A stretch of DNA of 64,000 bases from Heliocidaris tuberculata. Lineage: Eukaryota > Echinodermata > Echinoidea > Camarodonta > Echinometridae. Positions 35,836 to 47,919 of this stretch are shown one piece after another. The notes beneath the pieces were generated by a model. That model had not been told where the DNA came from. It was given only the letters and a program-made list of their open reading frames with translations, and ran no database searches. The stretch is taken from NCBI GenBank assembly GCA_025618425.1, contig CM046846.1, forward strand, positions 32,926,309 through 32,990,308, in the 5' to 3' direction. The position numbers and the translations under genes are program-made. The stretch's first letter is position 1; each line of letters begins with the position of its first letter.

Positions 35836-36475
35836 TTAAAGGGTATATATATTTTGCTTGGTATGTTAGAGGTTCCATGTTGTTATACTATGTTCAAAAT
35901 ATGGGCTTCAAATATTACTTCTATAAAGAGATATTGCAAGTTTAATTACACTCTCTATATTAAAGCGTAAAAGCGACTTCTGAGTAGACTACTTGACACA
36001 CCTGTATGGGCTCGCCAAGATATTAGCGAGCTTTCGATTTCTGCACCGAACAACTTCTACAACGAGTCACCAGAGCGTGGAGACGTCGTACAGGCCAAGT
36101 CCGTCCACTTCGCGCTAAACGCTTTCGATCTCTCACGACGTGGTGGGTCGCGCTTTCATCCATATCGGGAGCTTGTATGACGTCATATATATGAACGTTC
36201 ATGCTGAATCGAGGACGACGGCAAAACCAGGGTGCACGCGTCCTCAATTCGGCTAGTGGACGCAGGAGACGACGTGACACATGCGCAGAGCTTCAAAATG
36301 TGGTTCGAACCCAACTCGGAGTACAGTTCTGCACAAGCATTTTCATGTTATCCTTTATTTTCTTCAAACTCCTTAACTGCTGACCTATAGAATGCCAGAT
36401 AAAGTTCTTTGAGGTTGATTTTAAACTTTCTAGCTGTACACAAATTATTTTTTTCAGGTGATTGGTACACTTTAA
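35836..36475. mobile_element. Family F TTAA element, longest copy, CpG-rich interior
   Basis: TTAA-agggtatatat at the left and ggtgattggtacact-TTAA at the right. The flanking thirds (gtatgttagaggttcc, gacttctgagtagactact, ctttgaggttgattttaaac) match the other F copies. The middle (about 36000-36310) is CpG-dense with a tgacgtca site and no counterpart in the shorter copies. The minus-strand frame at 36023-36280 is Arg-rich and unrecognised; probably not a gene. Confidence 0.75.
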
Positions 36476-37041
36476 GGTCATTTACAAGTAAGCTCTCAGA
36501 GCAGAGGAGGATATGTACATAGCGATAATGGGTTTACAAGCAGTGCTCCTTGAGAACAAGACAGGTTTCGAAAACCTTCTCAAATAATGTGAAAGAATAA
36601 TATATATCATCATCTTCCAAGCCACTATAAAATCTTTACACTTTTGAGAATTCACATAATACACTCCTCTTTCTCCGATATGACTTGATTTTCATTATGA
36701 AAGCAGGAGGTGATCATGAAGTTATCCTTCTTTCCTTGTCATAACATTCAATCAAATCACAGATAAGAGAACACTTCCGGTAGCAGCTTCAATCATGAAC
36801 TAGTCTCCCAACACAGACTCTAGTTTGACATTTGAACAAAATCTACTCTGACTTCAGCTAAACCTAAATCAGATTCACTGTGGCTGTGTCAGGAACAACT
36901 TACAAAAATAAGTGCAGTCAACAGCCAAGAGAGTTCAGACTTTTGATTTTGGCTAATTGGGGTATGTACTGGAAAACTGTGAATAAGATAATATGAATTC
37001 ATAGTTCTCCATTGCTTGTGCCTCCAAAGTACCAATTTTTA
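36476..37041. other. Unique DNA, no gene seen
   Basis: A donor-like cttac at 36889 has no matching acceptor. Confidence 0.4.
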
Positions 37042-37115
37042 TCTGTTAAGAGCCAGAAGGCTATTAATTCATATCCTTTACGTGTAGAGTTAACGCCCTT
37101 CTAAGTCTAAGCAGA
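37042..37115. repeat. Family N palindromic repeat, copy 6
   Basis: ctgttaagagccagaaggct arm and gagttaacgcccttctaagtct arm. Confidence 0.7.
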
Positions 37116-38022
37116 CGATTTCTTCAAACTTACGTTTCACTCTCCCTGTTAAGTTTCGCATTTTATTCTTTTATCAAGTTCTTTATGTTTAACTGCATAT
37201 TAATTGATGCAGGCACGATCGATATCGATTCCATGATTCATGAACTACAAAAGGTGGAAAAACCACCAATGACACCTCCTTGAGCATTGGGATCATAAGC
37301 CCACTAAAGGATTAATGTCAGACTACTAACAAGCAATAATCCTCCCGTGTTTATTTTTCAAAACATTGCAACGCTCCTGGACCCAGGTTACCAGTAGTGG
37401 TAGGCGTTTGCTGATACGTCAGACTTGATATCCTAAGCGACGTGACGGATTACTAATTTTCACTTCCTGATTAGGTGAAAGGGAGGGTGGGGTGAAGACT
37501 GTTTCTTACGCTTAAAAGTGCACGTCGGTTGCTGGTTCATTAACTAGTTAGGGATTCAAGAAGTTTTCCAGCTTTTCCAGCTGAGTAGCTGCTAGGGAAT
37601 TTCCCTTTCATTTTCCTTCTACAAAATTACAAATTCTATAAAGCAACAGAGCGAGATCTTTTATCTGCTTTTCTTCTTGGGGTAAACGGGGATTTGAGAA
37701 AGGGTAAATGCATACATCTTGCTTTGCAAATCATCCTAACATATGCTAATAAGTGTAAAGTCTAGAGAAGTTCGCAAGCACATTCTCGATTTTGGTCCTA
37801 TTCATGCAAACATTCATACTTTTGCTAAAAACCTTCATGTAATGCCTGCACTTTTTAAGAATTACATACGTAAATTATTTCTCTTGATCGAGTCTATATC
37901 TGTGAAATTTATAGACTTTTCAGATCAAAATATTAGGTAATTCTAGAATACTTTTAACAAATTATCCTACTTCATAATCTAACACAATGTTGTTGTTGGT
38001 GTTAATTCACAGTCATATCCAT
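37116..38022. other. Unique DNA, no gene seen
   Basis: No repeat partner or exon signal recognised. Confidence 0.4.
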
Positions 38023-38521
38023 TTAAAGCTCATAGACAGTCTCGGTAGCAAAAATCATACTGGCAAGAAACTTATCTAACATAGTCACATACTACTCTCC
38101 TTTTATCATGAGACACATGTACGAGATTATTTAACATTCCATTCACGATTTCGAACAAATTTTAGTGTAAATATCTGTAAGAAACGCTTGGTAACGGCTT
38201 TTCACTGCCTCACGCTAAGACCATATCCACCTGAAGGTTCCCCGCACAATAAACCCAGCACTTCGCACTATGTGTAGCGTATTCTATACACACAGAAATC
38301 CTCATGTGAGTAGTGTGTGTGGCCGTTGTTTGAATTTACATCCTCTCTTTTTTGGGCCAGGGATTTTTATTACTTTTCACCTCTCATTCAGTAAATATTT
38401 CACTTGAGGAGGAAAAAACTTCAGAGCATCTTAGTTATGTTAGTACCCTGCTTTTTATTAAGTAAAATCAAAGAAATCTCACAAAAAGTTTTTGAGGGCC
38501 TCCCAAAACTATCTGTTACCT
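38023..38521. mobile_element. Family G TTAA element, copy 2
   Basis: TTAA-agctcatagacagtctcgg to aactatctgttacct; the right TTAA is lost (tgaaaaac follows). Differs from copy 1 by scattered single-base changes only. Confidence 0.8.
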
Positions 38522-38670
38522 GAAAAACCCTTATCTAGATAATGCACCATATAAATGCAAAGTATTATCACTGTTATCATTAATGCCACAGTCATCTTTT
38601 ATATACCAGTGGAAATATTGGTGCATTACTTGTTCAAAACCTACAACCCATAATTAAGACATTTATATTA

Positions 38671-38815
38671 CATTGGATGGCTCTGAATGGGATACCAGAG
38701 AATATTCCACGAGTTAGGGCCAATATTGCACGAATCGAAGATGAGTGCAATATTGGCCCTAACGAGTGTAATATTTTCTGGTATTCCATGAAATAAAGCC
38801 ATCCAATATAATCAT
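38671..38815. other. Element Q: long hairpin
   Basis: attggatggct ... agccatccaat outer arms enclose a perfect 18-bp inner stem (ttagggccaatattgcac at 38714-38731, complement at 38745-38762) around a 13-nt loop. About 145 bp in all; probably one end of a larger element, since atattgcac recurs in a second hairpin at 39021-39079. Confidence 0.7.
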
Positions 38816-39020
38816 TATTATCTATACCCTACAGGAAAATGATTTCCAACTTAATAAAAAATCATTTCACCAACTACATTCCGTTAATAGAGCCCCTCAT
38901 CATACATCATTGTAATCACACAAGTTTGACTTTATTACCTCTTTATTACATCATGTGCGTATGTGTGCATGCGTTGCATTATTTGCGCGCACGCAAACAG
39001 ACCAGACAAAATATGGCATA

Positions 39021-39079
39021 ATATTGCACGGCAAGTTTAGTACTGTAGCCTATGGGGAATTCATTGTTCCGTGCAATAT
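39021..39079. other. Hairpin related to Q
   Basis: atattgcacgg and ccgtgcaatat form 11-bp arms around a 37-nt loop. Confidence 0.5.
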
Positions 39080-39139
39080 GCTCTCATATTACACGCGCAA
39101 ATCAAGCAGACTAAAATATGCGTTTTTAATGTGCGGCTA

Positions 39140-39648
39140 AAATGCCTTATAGAGATAATAATTCAAGATATTCCTCAGAGATCAGGGAGAGGTTGGGTAA
39201 GTTAGGGATTTTTTTCCTGAAAGTGTATTAAGAAATAATACAAAGTGTGAATAATGTGACACCTGTCATCCTAATCAACACTATATATAAACTTTACCCC
39301 ATAGTTACAACATATATCAACAATGACATTTCCAAACAACATTTGGTTTTTTTTCTGCTGAATGCGGACATGACCCTGAGTAGCACAGCAAGTCAAAACT
39401 TGATAAAACACGATGACTGAAACAATCAATTCTTGGAGGACGGAAATCATGCAGCTTCCATCGGTTAAATTCATCATGAAAATGCAAGAAAATAAAGGAA
39501 TGCAGAGAAAAAAATCACTGAAAGGCAAAAGTTCAAGGAACTTCAAAGGATGTTGTTTTACAGGGAGTGTCAAATATACCTAGCAGACACCTTGACCAAA
39601 AGATAAGTATATTCTCTCTCTGTCAAAGTAACATGAGTCCACAATTAT
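39140..39648. other. Unique DNA, no gene seen
   Basis: The 100-codon minus-strand frame at 39271-39573 has no splice or repeat support and no recognised domain. Confidence 0.4.
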
Positions 39649-40108
39649 TTAAAGTATACCAACCACCTGAAAAAAGAATTCATATACCGCTAGGAAGTAT
39701 AAAATTAACCTCAAAGAACTTTGAGCCTGATCGGTTAAGAGTAGGCATTTTGTCCGTCCGTGACATTGAATATTTCATGGATTATAATTTCAGTAGGTGA
39801 CCATGGCAACCAAATTTTATCAAATTTCAACTACTTCAGTTATGCCCTTCACAATGAAACATGAAATAGCTCACTTCAATTTAATAATTATTTTCTACAG
39901 GCCTTCAAAATTTCAAAATTGGTCAAATGTCCAGGTACAGGTGAGTAGTCTACTCACTAGTCGCTTTTATGCTTAGAGAGAGTATAATTAAACTTATAAT
40001 ATGTCTTTATAGAAGTGATATTCGAAGCCCATATTTGGAATACAGTAGAATGATATGGAACCTCTAACATACAGAGTAAAGTATTTTTTGGTGATTGGTA
40101 CCCTTTAA
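39649..40108. mobile_element. Family F TTAA element, copy 3
   Basis: TTAA-agtataccaaccacctg to ggtgattggtaccct-TTAA. Its middle is different unique AT-rich sequence, so the three F copies share ends but not centres. Confidence 0.8.
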
Positions 40109-41219
40109 ACAACAACAACAAAAGAGATTATTAGCCACAGATGTTCATTTGAATCATGGCAGGGTATCTGTCCAAATTAATGTCAATTTTGAGGAAAATG
40201 ACATGTTTGGAAAACAACAAAAAGGGAAAGAAGTCAAAGAACACTGCAATTTAATATTTGATATTGAACTTTTTTTTTGTATCAAAGGCATTTATATTCA
40301 AATCATAAATTATGAACCAGGAATTCAAACCTATTAGACTCGTCCAACAATCATGTGTACTCTTTGTACAAGGAATGAACAAGGAAGGGTTATTTGTTTA
40401 CAATAAACTACTCTTCACTCAAAATATTGATATAATTTTAATTCAATATCCGTTTAATTCTACCAAATCATAAACAAACTTGCCATCTGTACAAATCCTT
40501 TATACCTTTGTTTTCTATTGGTAACAATACTTTCAGGATATATGGAAAAATATATAACTTGAGAGCTTTTCCATCATCACTTATTCCCATGTTGAAAGGA
40601 AATCACATTTGCAGAGTAACACGAGAATGATTGCTTTCCAAATTTATCCCTTTTATAGTTTGAATGCAAGCAAGAAATCATTCTTTTCTGGAGAGTTCCC
40701 AGATGGCTCCCCCCCCCCCCCCCATATGTGCATATCTACGTTTGTGCTATGCAGTGCACTTGTATGTGAATTTGAGTGAGATTTCTATACTACTTCCTCC
40801 TCCCCAAAACATCATAATCCTCAAAGATTTCTAACTACTTCACAAATCAGAAATTATGAATAAATCTTTTGACATTATTTTGTTCTAAAAAGCAAATGGC
40901 CTGCATAAACTCATCATAACCTTTCAGTTATTGTATGCAGATGAAGAAGAAATGAATTACACATATAGCAAATCTGAAACAGAAGCTCATGTCGGGGAGG
41001 CTATGCATAAAATCATGAGACTGTTTAGCCACAGGTTTAGATTACGGGTATTAGGTTCGTAATTACGGGCAACCACTAGGGAGCATGTGGTCTAGAGGGG
41101 GGATAGTATGAAGTGATTCTCATTTGAAAGCATGATTGTTATCTTCATGCTGGAAATAACTTGTCTCTGGAAAGCATTTCTGGCTAATTAGGCTTGGGCT
41201 CTTTACTTCAAGAGAAAGG
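40109..41219. other. Unique DNA with a poly-C run
   Basis: Run of C at about 40710-40723; otherwise nothing recognised. Confidence 0.4.
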
Positions 41220-41385
41220 TACAGGGGGGGGAGAGAGTGAGGGGGGGGGGTGAGGGGAGAGAGAGGGGGAGAAGGAGAGAGAGGAAAAAAGCAAAAGACA
41301 TCGGATTTTTTTTTTTTTCATTGGAAGAGATAGATAGAAAGAGGAGACAGAGAGAGGCAGAGACAGAGAGAAAAAAAAAATTATT
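41220..41385. repeat. GA/GGA-rich low-complexity tract
   Basis: ggggggggagagagtgaggg followed by gagaggaaaaaag and gagacagagagagg words. Confidence 0.85.
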
Positions 41386-42357
41386 CTTTTAAATTTCAAC
41401 ATATCCAAAATATGCACAATATACTCTAATGAGTGACAATCCAATAACAATATCAACCTGGGCCCTAAAGAAACACAGCAGTAATGCTGATGAGGCTTCC
41501 CTAGGTAAACAAAATTATTGTTATTATTATTATTATTGAACTAATGATATTTGATTCATATTTCCTATCAATACAATGTAAGGAGATGAGAATGACAAAC
41601 AAATAATCTGGCTCTCAGCAGAAATTATATAGCAAGTATGGTTCAAGGGATACAGAACAGAAGAGATTTAAAGAAAATCATTATTTAAGTAGGAATACAT
41701 CTATTTGGGGGGGGGTTTAAACAAATGACAATATTGATATTTAAACAAAAGCAATGACTAGGGAGATAAATCTCACTCAATTCAAAACTTCTCATATCCT
41801 ACTTATTCCTACAGCTTTCAAACATACAACAACAGCCTCCCCCCCCCCCTCCCCTCCTCCCCCCCCCCCCCCCCCCCCAAGGTTTATTCCTTTGCACTTT
41901 CCCCTGATTACATGCAAAGGATCTGAGAAAGAACAACTTGAAGACCATTACGCACAGGAAGAAATAAAATGGAGAAACAGATCTGATTATTTGTACAGCC
42001 GGGCTTCACCTCCGCCCCAACACACTAAGAGAAACTGACAGGACAACGTCAAAACCGGAGAAGCAAAGGGAAAAACGGAGAGAGACGGAAAGAAATGCGA
42101 GGCTATCAGCCTGCAACATTCCGCATCAAGCCGGTATAATTAAATGTGATGTGGAGAGAGAGAAACGTGAGTTATGTGGTCGAGAGTACCAGGCAGAAAA
42201 ATCGTCTTTGATGCCACTCCTGTGTTTGATCTTCATAAGAGATCTCAGGAGGTGGTTCAGGGAGGAGAAGAAAGGAAAAAAATGAGCAAATGTCACTTCT
42301 CAATACATCCATTAGCATGGTAGATTCACCACTAGTGCTGCATAAATGGATGTAGTT
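41386..42357. other. Unique DNA with (ATT)n and a long C-rich run
   Basis: (tta/ttg)n at 41518-41538. Poly-C with a few T at 41839-41878 gives a Pro-rich but unsupported frame. No gene signal. Confidence 0.5.
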
Positions 42358-42470
42358 TGAGTGGGGAGGGTTGGGGTTGGTGAAGGGGGGAGGGGAGGAT
42401 TGGTGGAGGGGGGAGGGGAGGGTTGGTGGAAGGGGAGGATGAGGGGGGGATTGGTGAGGGGCTGCAGACA
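42358..42470. repeat. G-rich minisatellite (ggggagggttggtg type)
   Basis: Recurrent ggggaggattggtggagg and ggggagggttggtggaag words with irregular period ~28 bp. Confidence 0.7.
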
Positions 42471-43695
42471 GATGATGAACTGTAAGGGAATTCAAATTTG
42501 CATGATGTGGAAGAGCATCTTCTCAAGTTCTTTGCAATGAATAATAATCTTTTTTTACAACTCCATTTTGATTTCTTAAAAAGCCCTTTTCATTATCTTT
42601 TCACTGTAAATGTCTTAAATGTAGATAAGGATTAGGTTTAGGTCAAGTATTTAGGCTAAGGTTAAAGTTATGAATTGGGTTAGTATCAGAAAGTGACCTC
42701 AATCAATACACCTGTTCACAAAGTTATTCAAATTTATGGATGTTTCTTTCCTTGGGACCTAGTAACGAGGTATTCCATTAACCTGTTGTTAATGAATGAA
42801 CTACAATATTTTAATCCAGTTTGCATAGATTACTTGTTGCTATGTCTGACAAGCCTCTGACAAACTTTCAGATTGTCAAGAACAACCTTTGTTTTAAAAG
42901 TATGCATAAAATTTGAATATATTTGTGAACAGGTCTATTATCACCGGATAATGTGTCATAAAATCTTGCTAATATCACATTTTAAAATAACATGTAAGTC
43001 TGGCAAATGTATATTTAAAAATAATGATGGATGGAACTCACTTTTATACATTTTTTTTTTCATCTCTTTATCTTCATTATTTTCCTCTTCCAAATTTTTT
43101 TCACCTCCTACAATTCCTTCCCTTTACCTGTCCTTCCTTTTCTTTGTATGTCACTGCAAATTGCTAGAATATTTTTAAAACTTAAACTACTACCTCTAAA
43201 AACTGCTAAATCTTAAATGAAGCTCTATGCCAAGCATTCACTGAAAGGGATTGTATAAAAGTCAAACATTTGGGTTCAAAGAACACTTCCTCAAGCTCAT
43301 TAAAAGGCCATATCAATGAAATCCTGTCAGATTTTATGGTTCCTCTTTGAAAACAAAATTATTCATAATTGCATGACCTTAACCAAATAAGAAGCATTGT
43401 CTTGACTATTTACATGTCCTTTGATCATCACTCAATTAAAGAGTACTTGTAAAAAATCAAACATTGACTTTCAGGTAATAATCTGATGTAAATCAACCTA
43501 CAAGATAGTTTAAAAGCAGACCAAGACTAAGCAATATATTTAAGAAACTAAGCATGGGTGGAGCCATAAATTAGCTGAAAGTATGATAGACAAGTCTATA
43601 AAATTGCAACAGAAGCACATGATCTAATAACAAAGTAAATTCATATAATGAACACCTAACAAAATTATCACAAGATACCTTTCAAGGTATTATTT
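42471..43695. other. AT-rich unique DNA, no gene seen
   Basis: Short ggattaggtttaggtcaag with further tta-rich repeats near 42628-42680; no exon signal. Confidence 0.4.
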
Positions 43696-43772
43696 AATGA
43701 TCTCATTTTTCAAACATTCATAACTGTCTCATCCTTTATCAGATTTCTTTCCAACTTTCACTTTCCTGTTTT
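43696..43772. repeat. Family A right-arm relic
   Basis: aatgatctcatttttcaaac, cataactgtctcatcc, ccaactttcac and cctgtttt match the right arm of family A without its ends. Confidence 0.5.
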
Positions 43773-43809
43773 AAATAGTAATTCTAACATAAAGATGATG
43801 CAGATTATG

Positions 43810-44222
43810 TTAACCCATAGCAGTACTACAGTCTCTCCTTTTAGTCTCTCCTTTTAGTGATGTTTTTGCATTTATCTTTTGACCCAGAATTTTAGAAATT
43901 ACACATTATACATGAGCAGAAAGAGACAAAATCAAAGAAAATTTTGAGTCTATTTCCAATACAGTACATTGAGCCATTCACGAATAAGAGCGGTTTAATT
44001 GTAACTAATCATTACAGTCTCTAAATTGACAACAGTGTAAAATATGTAATCACTATTTTAATGTTCAAATTGGCAATTTTCATTCACACTGGTTCATTTA
44101 ATAAGCATTTTAATTTTTTTTTATTAAGAAAGAGTGGAAAATAAGAATAATTGTTGCCAATTTGAGGAGAGAAAGCTGATTAATATAGACTGTAAGAAAA
44201 CTCTGAACTGCTATGGGTTAAA
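43810..44222. mobile_element. TTAA-CCC type MITE, 413 bp
   Basis: ttaacccatagcagt at the left and actgctatgggttaa at the right: a 15-bp perfect inverted repeat including TTAA. piggyBac-group ends usually read TTAA-CC(C/Y), so this is a candidate non-autonomous member. Confidence 0.65.
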
Positions 44223-44244
44223 CAAAACATTGATTCAGTCCATA

Positions 44245-44264
44245 CCCCCCCCCCCCCCCCCCCC
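44245..44264. repeat. Poly-C run
   Basis: About 20 consecutive C. Confidence 0.9.
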
Positions 44265-44298
44265 ACCCTCCTACTATAAAAAATGTTAAATGGTAACT

Positions 44299-44670
44299 TT
44301 AACAGGAATCTTGAGTTCTGGGAAAGGTGAAAAATAATTTGTGAGCTTTCTCATTCCTTTTATGTCAGTTTGGAAGAACATCGTAGTAGAAACGTAACCT
44401 GAAAAGGATTGCTCTTCAAGTGCTCTCACATTCAAAATATGACAAGAAACAGCTGAAATGTTCGGGACGGATATTCATGACACTTGTGTGTGCAGTCCCA
44501 TATACCCATGTCTGTGTGCATTACATGTGCTTTTCAGTGAGATTGGGTCAATTTCCAAAACAACACATTATAAAACAATTATTATGTAGACATGGTCAAC
44601 CTTTCCCCATTCTTTGAGACAATTTCTTTCACCATGTAATTGCATGACCAGAACTCTACTTTATCTTTAA
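44299..44670. mobile_element. Family P TTAA MITE, single copy
   Basis: TTAA at 44299, then ggaatcttgagttctgggaa; right end ctactttatct-TTAA. Interior parallels 13850-14239 throughout (agtttggaagaacat, gggattgctc, tcccatatacccatgtctg). Confidence 0.8.
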
Positions 44671-44861
44671 ACATGAAGATGATTCAGAACATGTTAAACA
44701 AAACAACAATGATTCAGTAAACAACCCCACACCAACTCCTTTACAAATTGCCCCTCAATGTAGCAGTAAATAAATAGTGGGAACTGACAACCAGACATGA
44801 CTTGCACTATTGCGGTCAGCTAGACGGTGAGTAAGATACTCTAAACAAGGGCAAGATTGCA

Positions 44862-45349
44862 TTAAAGGCATTGATTAACTTTGCCCAGGATTGGAAAAAA
44901 AAATCACTGTTCCAGCTAATGCTGTAATCATAATAGCAAACCTTTAGCTCAGACAGGAATCGCCTGAGTTTTATAAGCTGATCGGTCGTTTATATATCAA
45001 GATATTTACGATTGAACATTGATGTCGGGATAGAGTACCACCGAACCCTAAAGAACTCTTACGGTTAGCATACCTCGCTCTATCACAGAATACCGTACGG
45101 GCTGGAAACCCGCTCTGAAATCGCCAAGCGCTGGTGCTTGGTTTTTGTGACTGCAGCGCAGCGAAGAAGCCGAGCGACTTGCGCTAGCGATTGATCGCGA
45201 TTTTCTCTTTTTTAGGATAGTAAACAGGTTCCATTTTCTCTCATACTTTCACATATCCTTAATTATATATGTAGTTAGAGGACTGTACACAATTCACTGG
45301 CATTTGAGCTGATTTTACAATTTTTCACAAAGTTAATCAATCACTTTAA
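44862..45349. mobile_element. Family C TTAA MITE, copy 2
   Basis: TTAA-aggcattgattaactttg to caaagttaatcaatcact-TTAA. Its right TTAA is the left TTAA of element W. The M-N-I-D-V-G frame is interrupted here by TAG (45066-45068) where the other copies read TGG. Confidence 0.85.
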
Positions 45350-46332
45350 AGTGATTTGGTAACTTTGTAGAGGCTTGATAAAATCTGAGCTGCCTGGCCT
45401 TACATGCTATCAGTGTATGTAATATGGTGTAAAAATGAAGTCCAGGAAGAAAAAAAAAGCACTTCAAAATCATCATGTGCTTCACAAAAGTAAATATATG
45501 CAAGTGACCAGAAATGCCAGACTCATTTTCCCCCAAAGACTCAGTGTTAGACTAAAGCGTATGGCCATACGCTTTCGTAAATGGGAGTATTCAGTCACAG
45601 ATATCTTAATAATAGCATTATATATTTGAAAACCTTTCTATGCCTGGCTATTTATTTATCCTTCTGAACATCATTATACAAGACAGATGTCAACATTCAA
45701 CAATTTATTAAAGGGCCAGTCTAATGAGAACTCACTGGGAAATGAAATCGTGCGGAATTTGCAAAAGGCTCGTTTACTTGTACACATAGCACGCCCGTTG
45801 TGTGAGGCCGTCGGACTAATGCCATAAATGATCGGACGGCACGAAGTTGACCGAACTGGAGCTAGGCGAATACTTCGGGTTTAACCAGTCCCAGGCCCTT
45901 AGTCTTGTAACTGGTCGTAACCTCGTTCACCCAGACAAGTTTAGTGTAATGCTGAAATACTTCCAAATACAAAAGACGGTTTACTTCTGGTTGATTAGTC
46001 TGCACTGCCCTGCCGCGACGCGTTGTCGCCACGATTATGTAACTACCCCCTCCCCCCAGGCTCTACCAGAGAGCTGGCTCTGTAATTACTTTTCCATATG
46101 TTTGATTACTTTCCCACCGTGCGAAATTTAAAACACAAGCCAGTCTTCACCGAACTATCTCAGAGGTGATCCAATATGAATCACATGTTTTAGCACGTGT
46201 GATGGAAGTCCTTGTATCGAAAGTGACACGAAGCTCCGAGTATATTTTCCTCTCTCATCGGAAATCGCCCATGCAGGCCCACCAAAGTATCCCTTTAAAT
46301 CAAGCCTCCACAAAGTTACCGAATCCCTTTAA
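45346..46332. mobile_element. Element W, TTAA-bounded, with CpG-rich interior
   Basis: TTAA-agtgatttggtaactttg, then agaggcttgat on the left; the right end is its complement (atcaagcctccacaaagtta ccgaatccct-TTAA). An inner TTAA-agggccag at 45708 and ctttggtggg complement ending at TTAA 46295-46298 may mark a further nested element (45708-46298), with cpg-rich sequence and a 94-codon plus frame (M-T-E-L-E-L start) of unknown meaning. Confidence 0.65.
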
Positions 46333-46539
46333 GAATCCAACAGGCCTCAAGAAATAGTACAGTCCATTGTTACATTGCACCATGATTTCCATGGTTTCCA
46401 TTTGAAATTAAAGATAGAGATACGTCATCAAGTAAGTGTGTACACCACATGTAGAATGAAAGTGAAGGAAGAAACAAAGATGGCTGTATTAGGAAACTGT
46501 CAGTAGATATCTTAGTATCTCTAGGTATGATATCTATCA

Positions 46540-47131
46540 TTAAAGGGAAATCCAACCTTTATAGCAAGTTGCTTTGAAAGAAAGAGGAAAAATCAGAGAA
46601 GCAGATTGGTGAAAGTTTGAACGAAATCGGACAAATGATAAGAAAGTTATGAATTTTTGAAAGTTGTAATCACTATGCATATGGGAATTTCAAATTGGCC
46701 GAATAGGTAATGTCACTGTGATGTAGCCGTGGACAACTCCCCCATTCGCTCTAACACACAAAATGACTAAAATGTCACTTTTTTTCAAAATGCATTACTC
46801 AGTAGGATCTTTTCGTTCATGAGGACCTATAACAATAAGCTATCTCCAATATATTTTGAGTACTGCCCCGAGGGTACAAGTGCCTCGAAGAAAACCGCAA
46901 ATTAATGATATTTTTGTGTACGACAAATGGGAGAGTTGTCCACAAAAATGTCACAATTGACTCACCAAATTGCCAATTTGAGATTCGCATAGATGTAGTG
47001 ATCTCATTTTTCAAACATCCATAACTTTCTTAGTCCTTGTCCGATTTCCTTCAAACTTTCACCATCCTGTTTTCCTTATTTTTCTGCTTTCACACAAATC
47101 ATCTTATTATCAAGGTTGGATTGCCCTTTAA
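46540..47131. mobile_element. Family A TTAA foldback MITE, copy 3
   Basis: TTAA-agggaaatccaacctt to caaggttggattgccct-TTAA; inverted arms as in copy 2, same orientation. Confidence 0.9.
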
Positions 47132-47919
47132 ACACTTATCCCTACCATGATAGGAACAGAATTCTTATCATTCTTGTTATTTTTAAAGAAAATTAACATT
47201 CATTTTTTTCCTTACTGACTGTTGAATATTTTTCGTGAAAACTTCCAGGGGCATTTTGTCATAATAAAGACGAATAAAAAAAGCAAACCGACAGCATGAC
47301 TATGTCAGAATGTACAAAAGAATTAGCCATTTAGAAAGGAAGAATGGATCACAGCTTCAAGAAAAGAACACAGATGCTTAAACAGGGGGAAATCCCTCCA
47401 AACTCATTATCCTCTAGTGAATTCCCATCTGCATGTGATATCTTGTTTTAATCATATTTGTCTTGGTTTGTTTCATTGTCTAGCATTAACCATCTGCAAA
47501 CATCAACCAAAAGGGAGGAGTGAAATGAGATATGGGGGGGGGGGCCTATTTCAAACCACACTTGAATACACCAGCTGTGGTTTATTGAAGTGGTTGATAC
47601 AATATACTGCAAAAACAGAAACTTTCACATGTCTGAAAATTCCAGATTAATAAAACTTTACATACAATAAAATGACATAATTACAACAGTGGAAATAATA
47701 CCAAACTGTTAAGTAAACTGTGATTATTATAATTAATGCCAATTAAAGATCCTTAGTGATATTGATTTTCTATGAATATTCCATTTAATAACAAAACATC
47801 CCTTTGCACTGCATTAAAAAGGACTTAACGTGTGCAGTTTTCTGCTCATGAATATTGTGTAATTTATATTATTCTAAACTATAAAAACAACTTGTTTTAA
47901 TGCATGTTCTCTGTTTTGT
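47132..47919. other. AT-rich unique DNA, no gene seen
   Basis: A G-run at 47535-47545; open frame at 47417-47650 lacks support. Confidence 0.4.

Noticed and set aside
44945..45020. Pol III promoter in family C (A box tagctcagacagg)
   Set aside because: The expected B box (gattgaacatt) matches the consensus too poorly to call.
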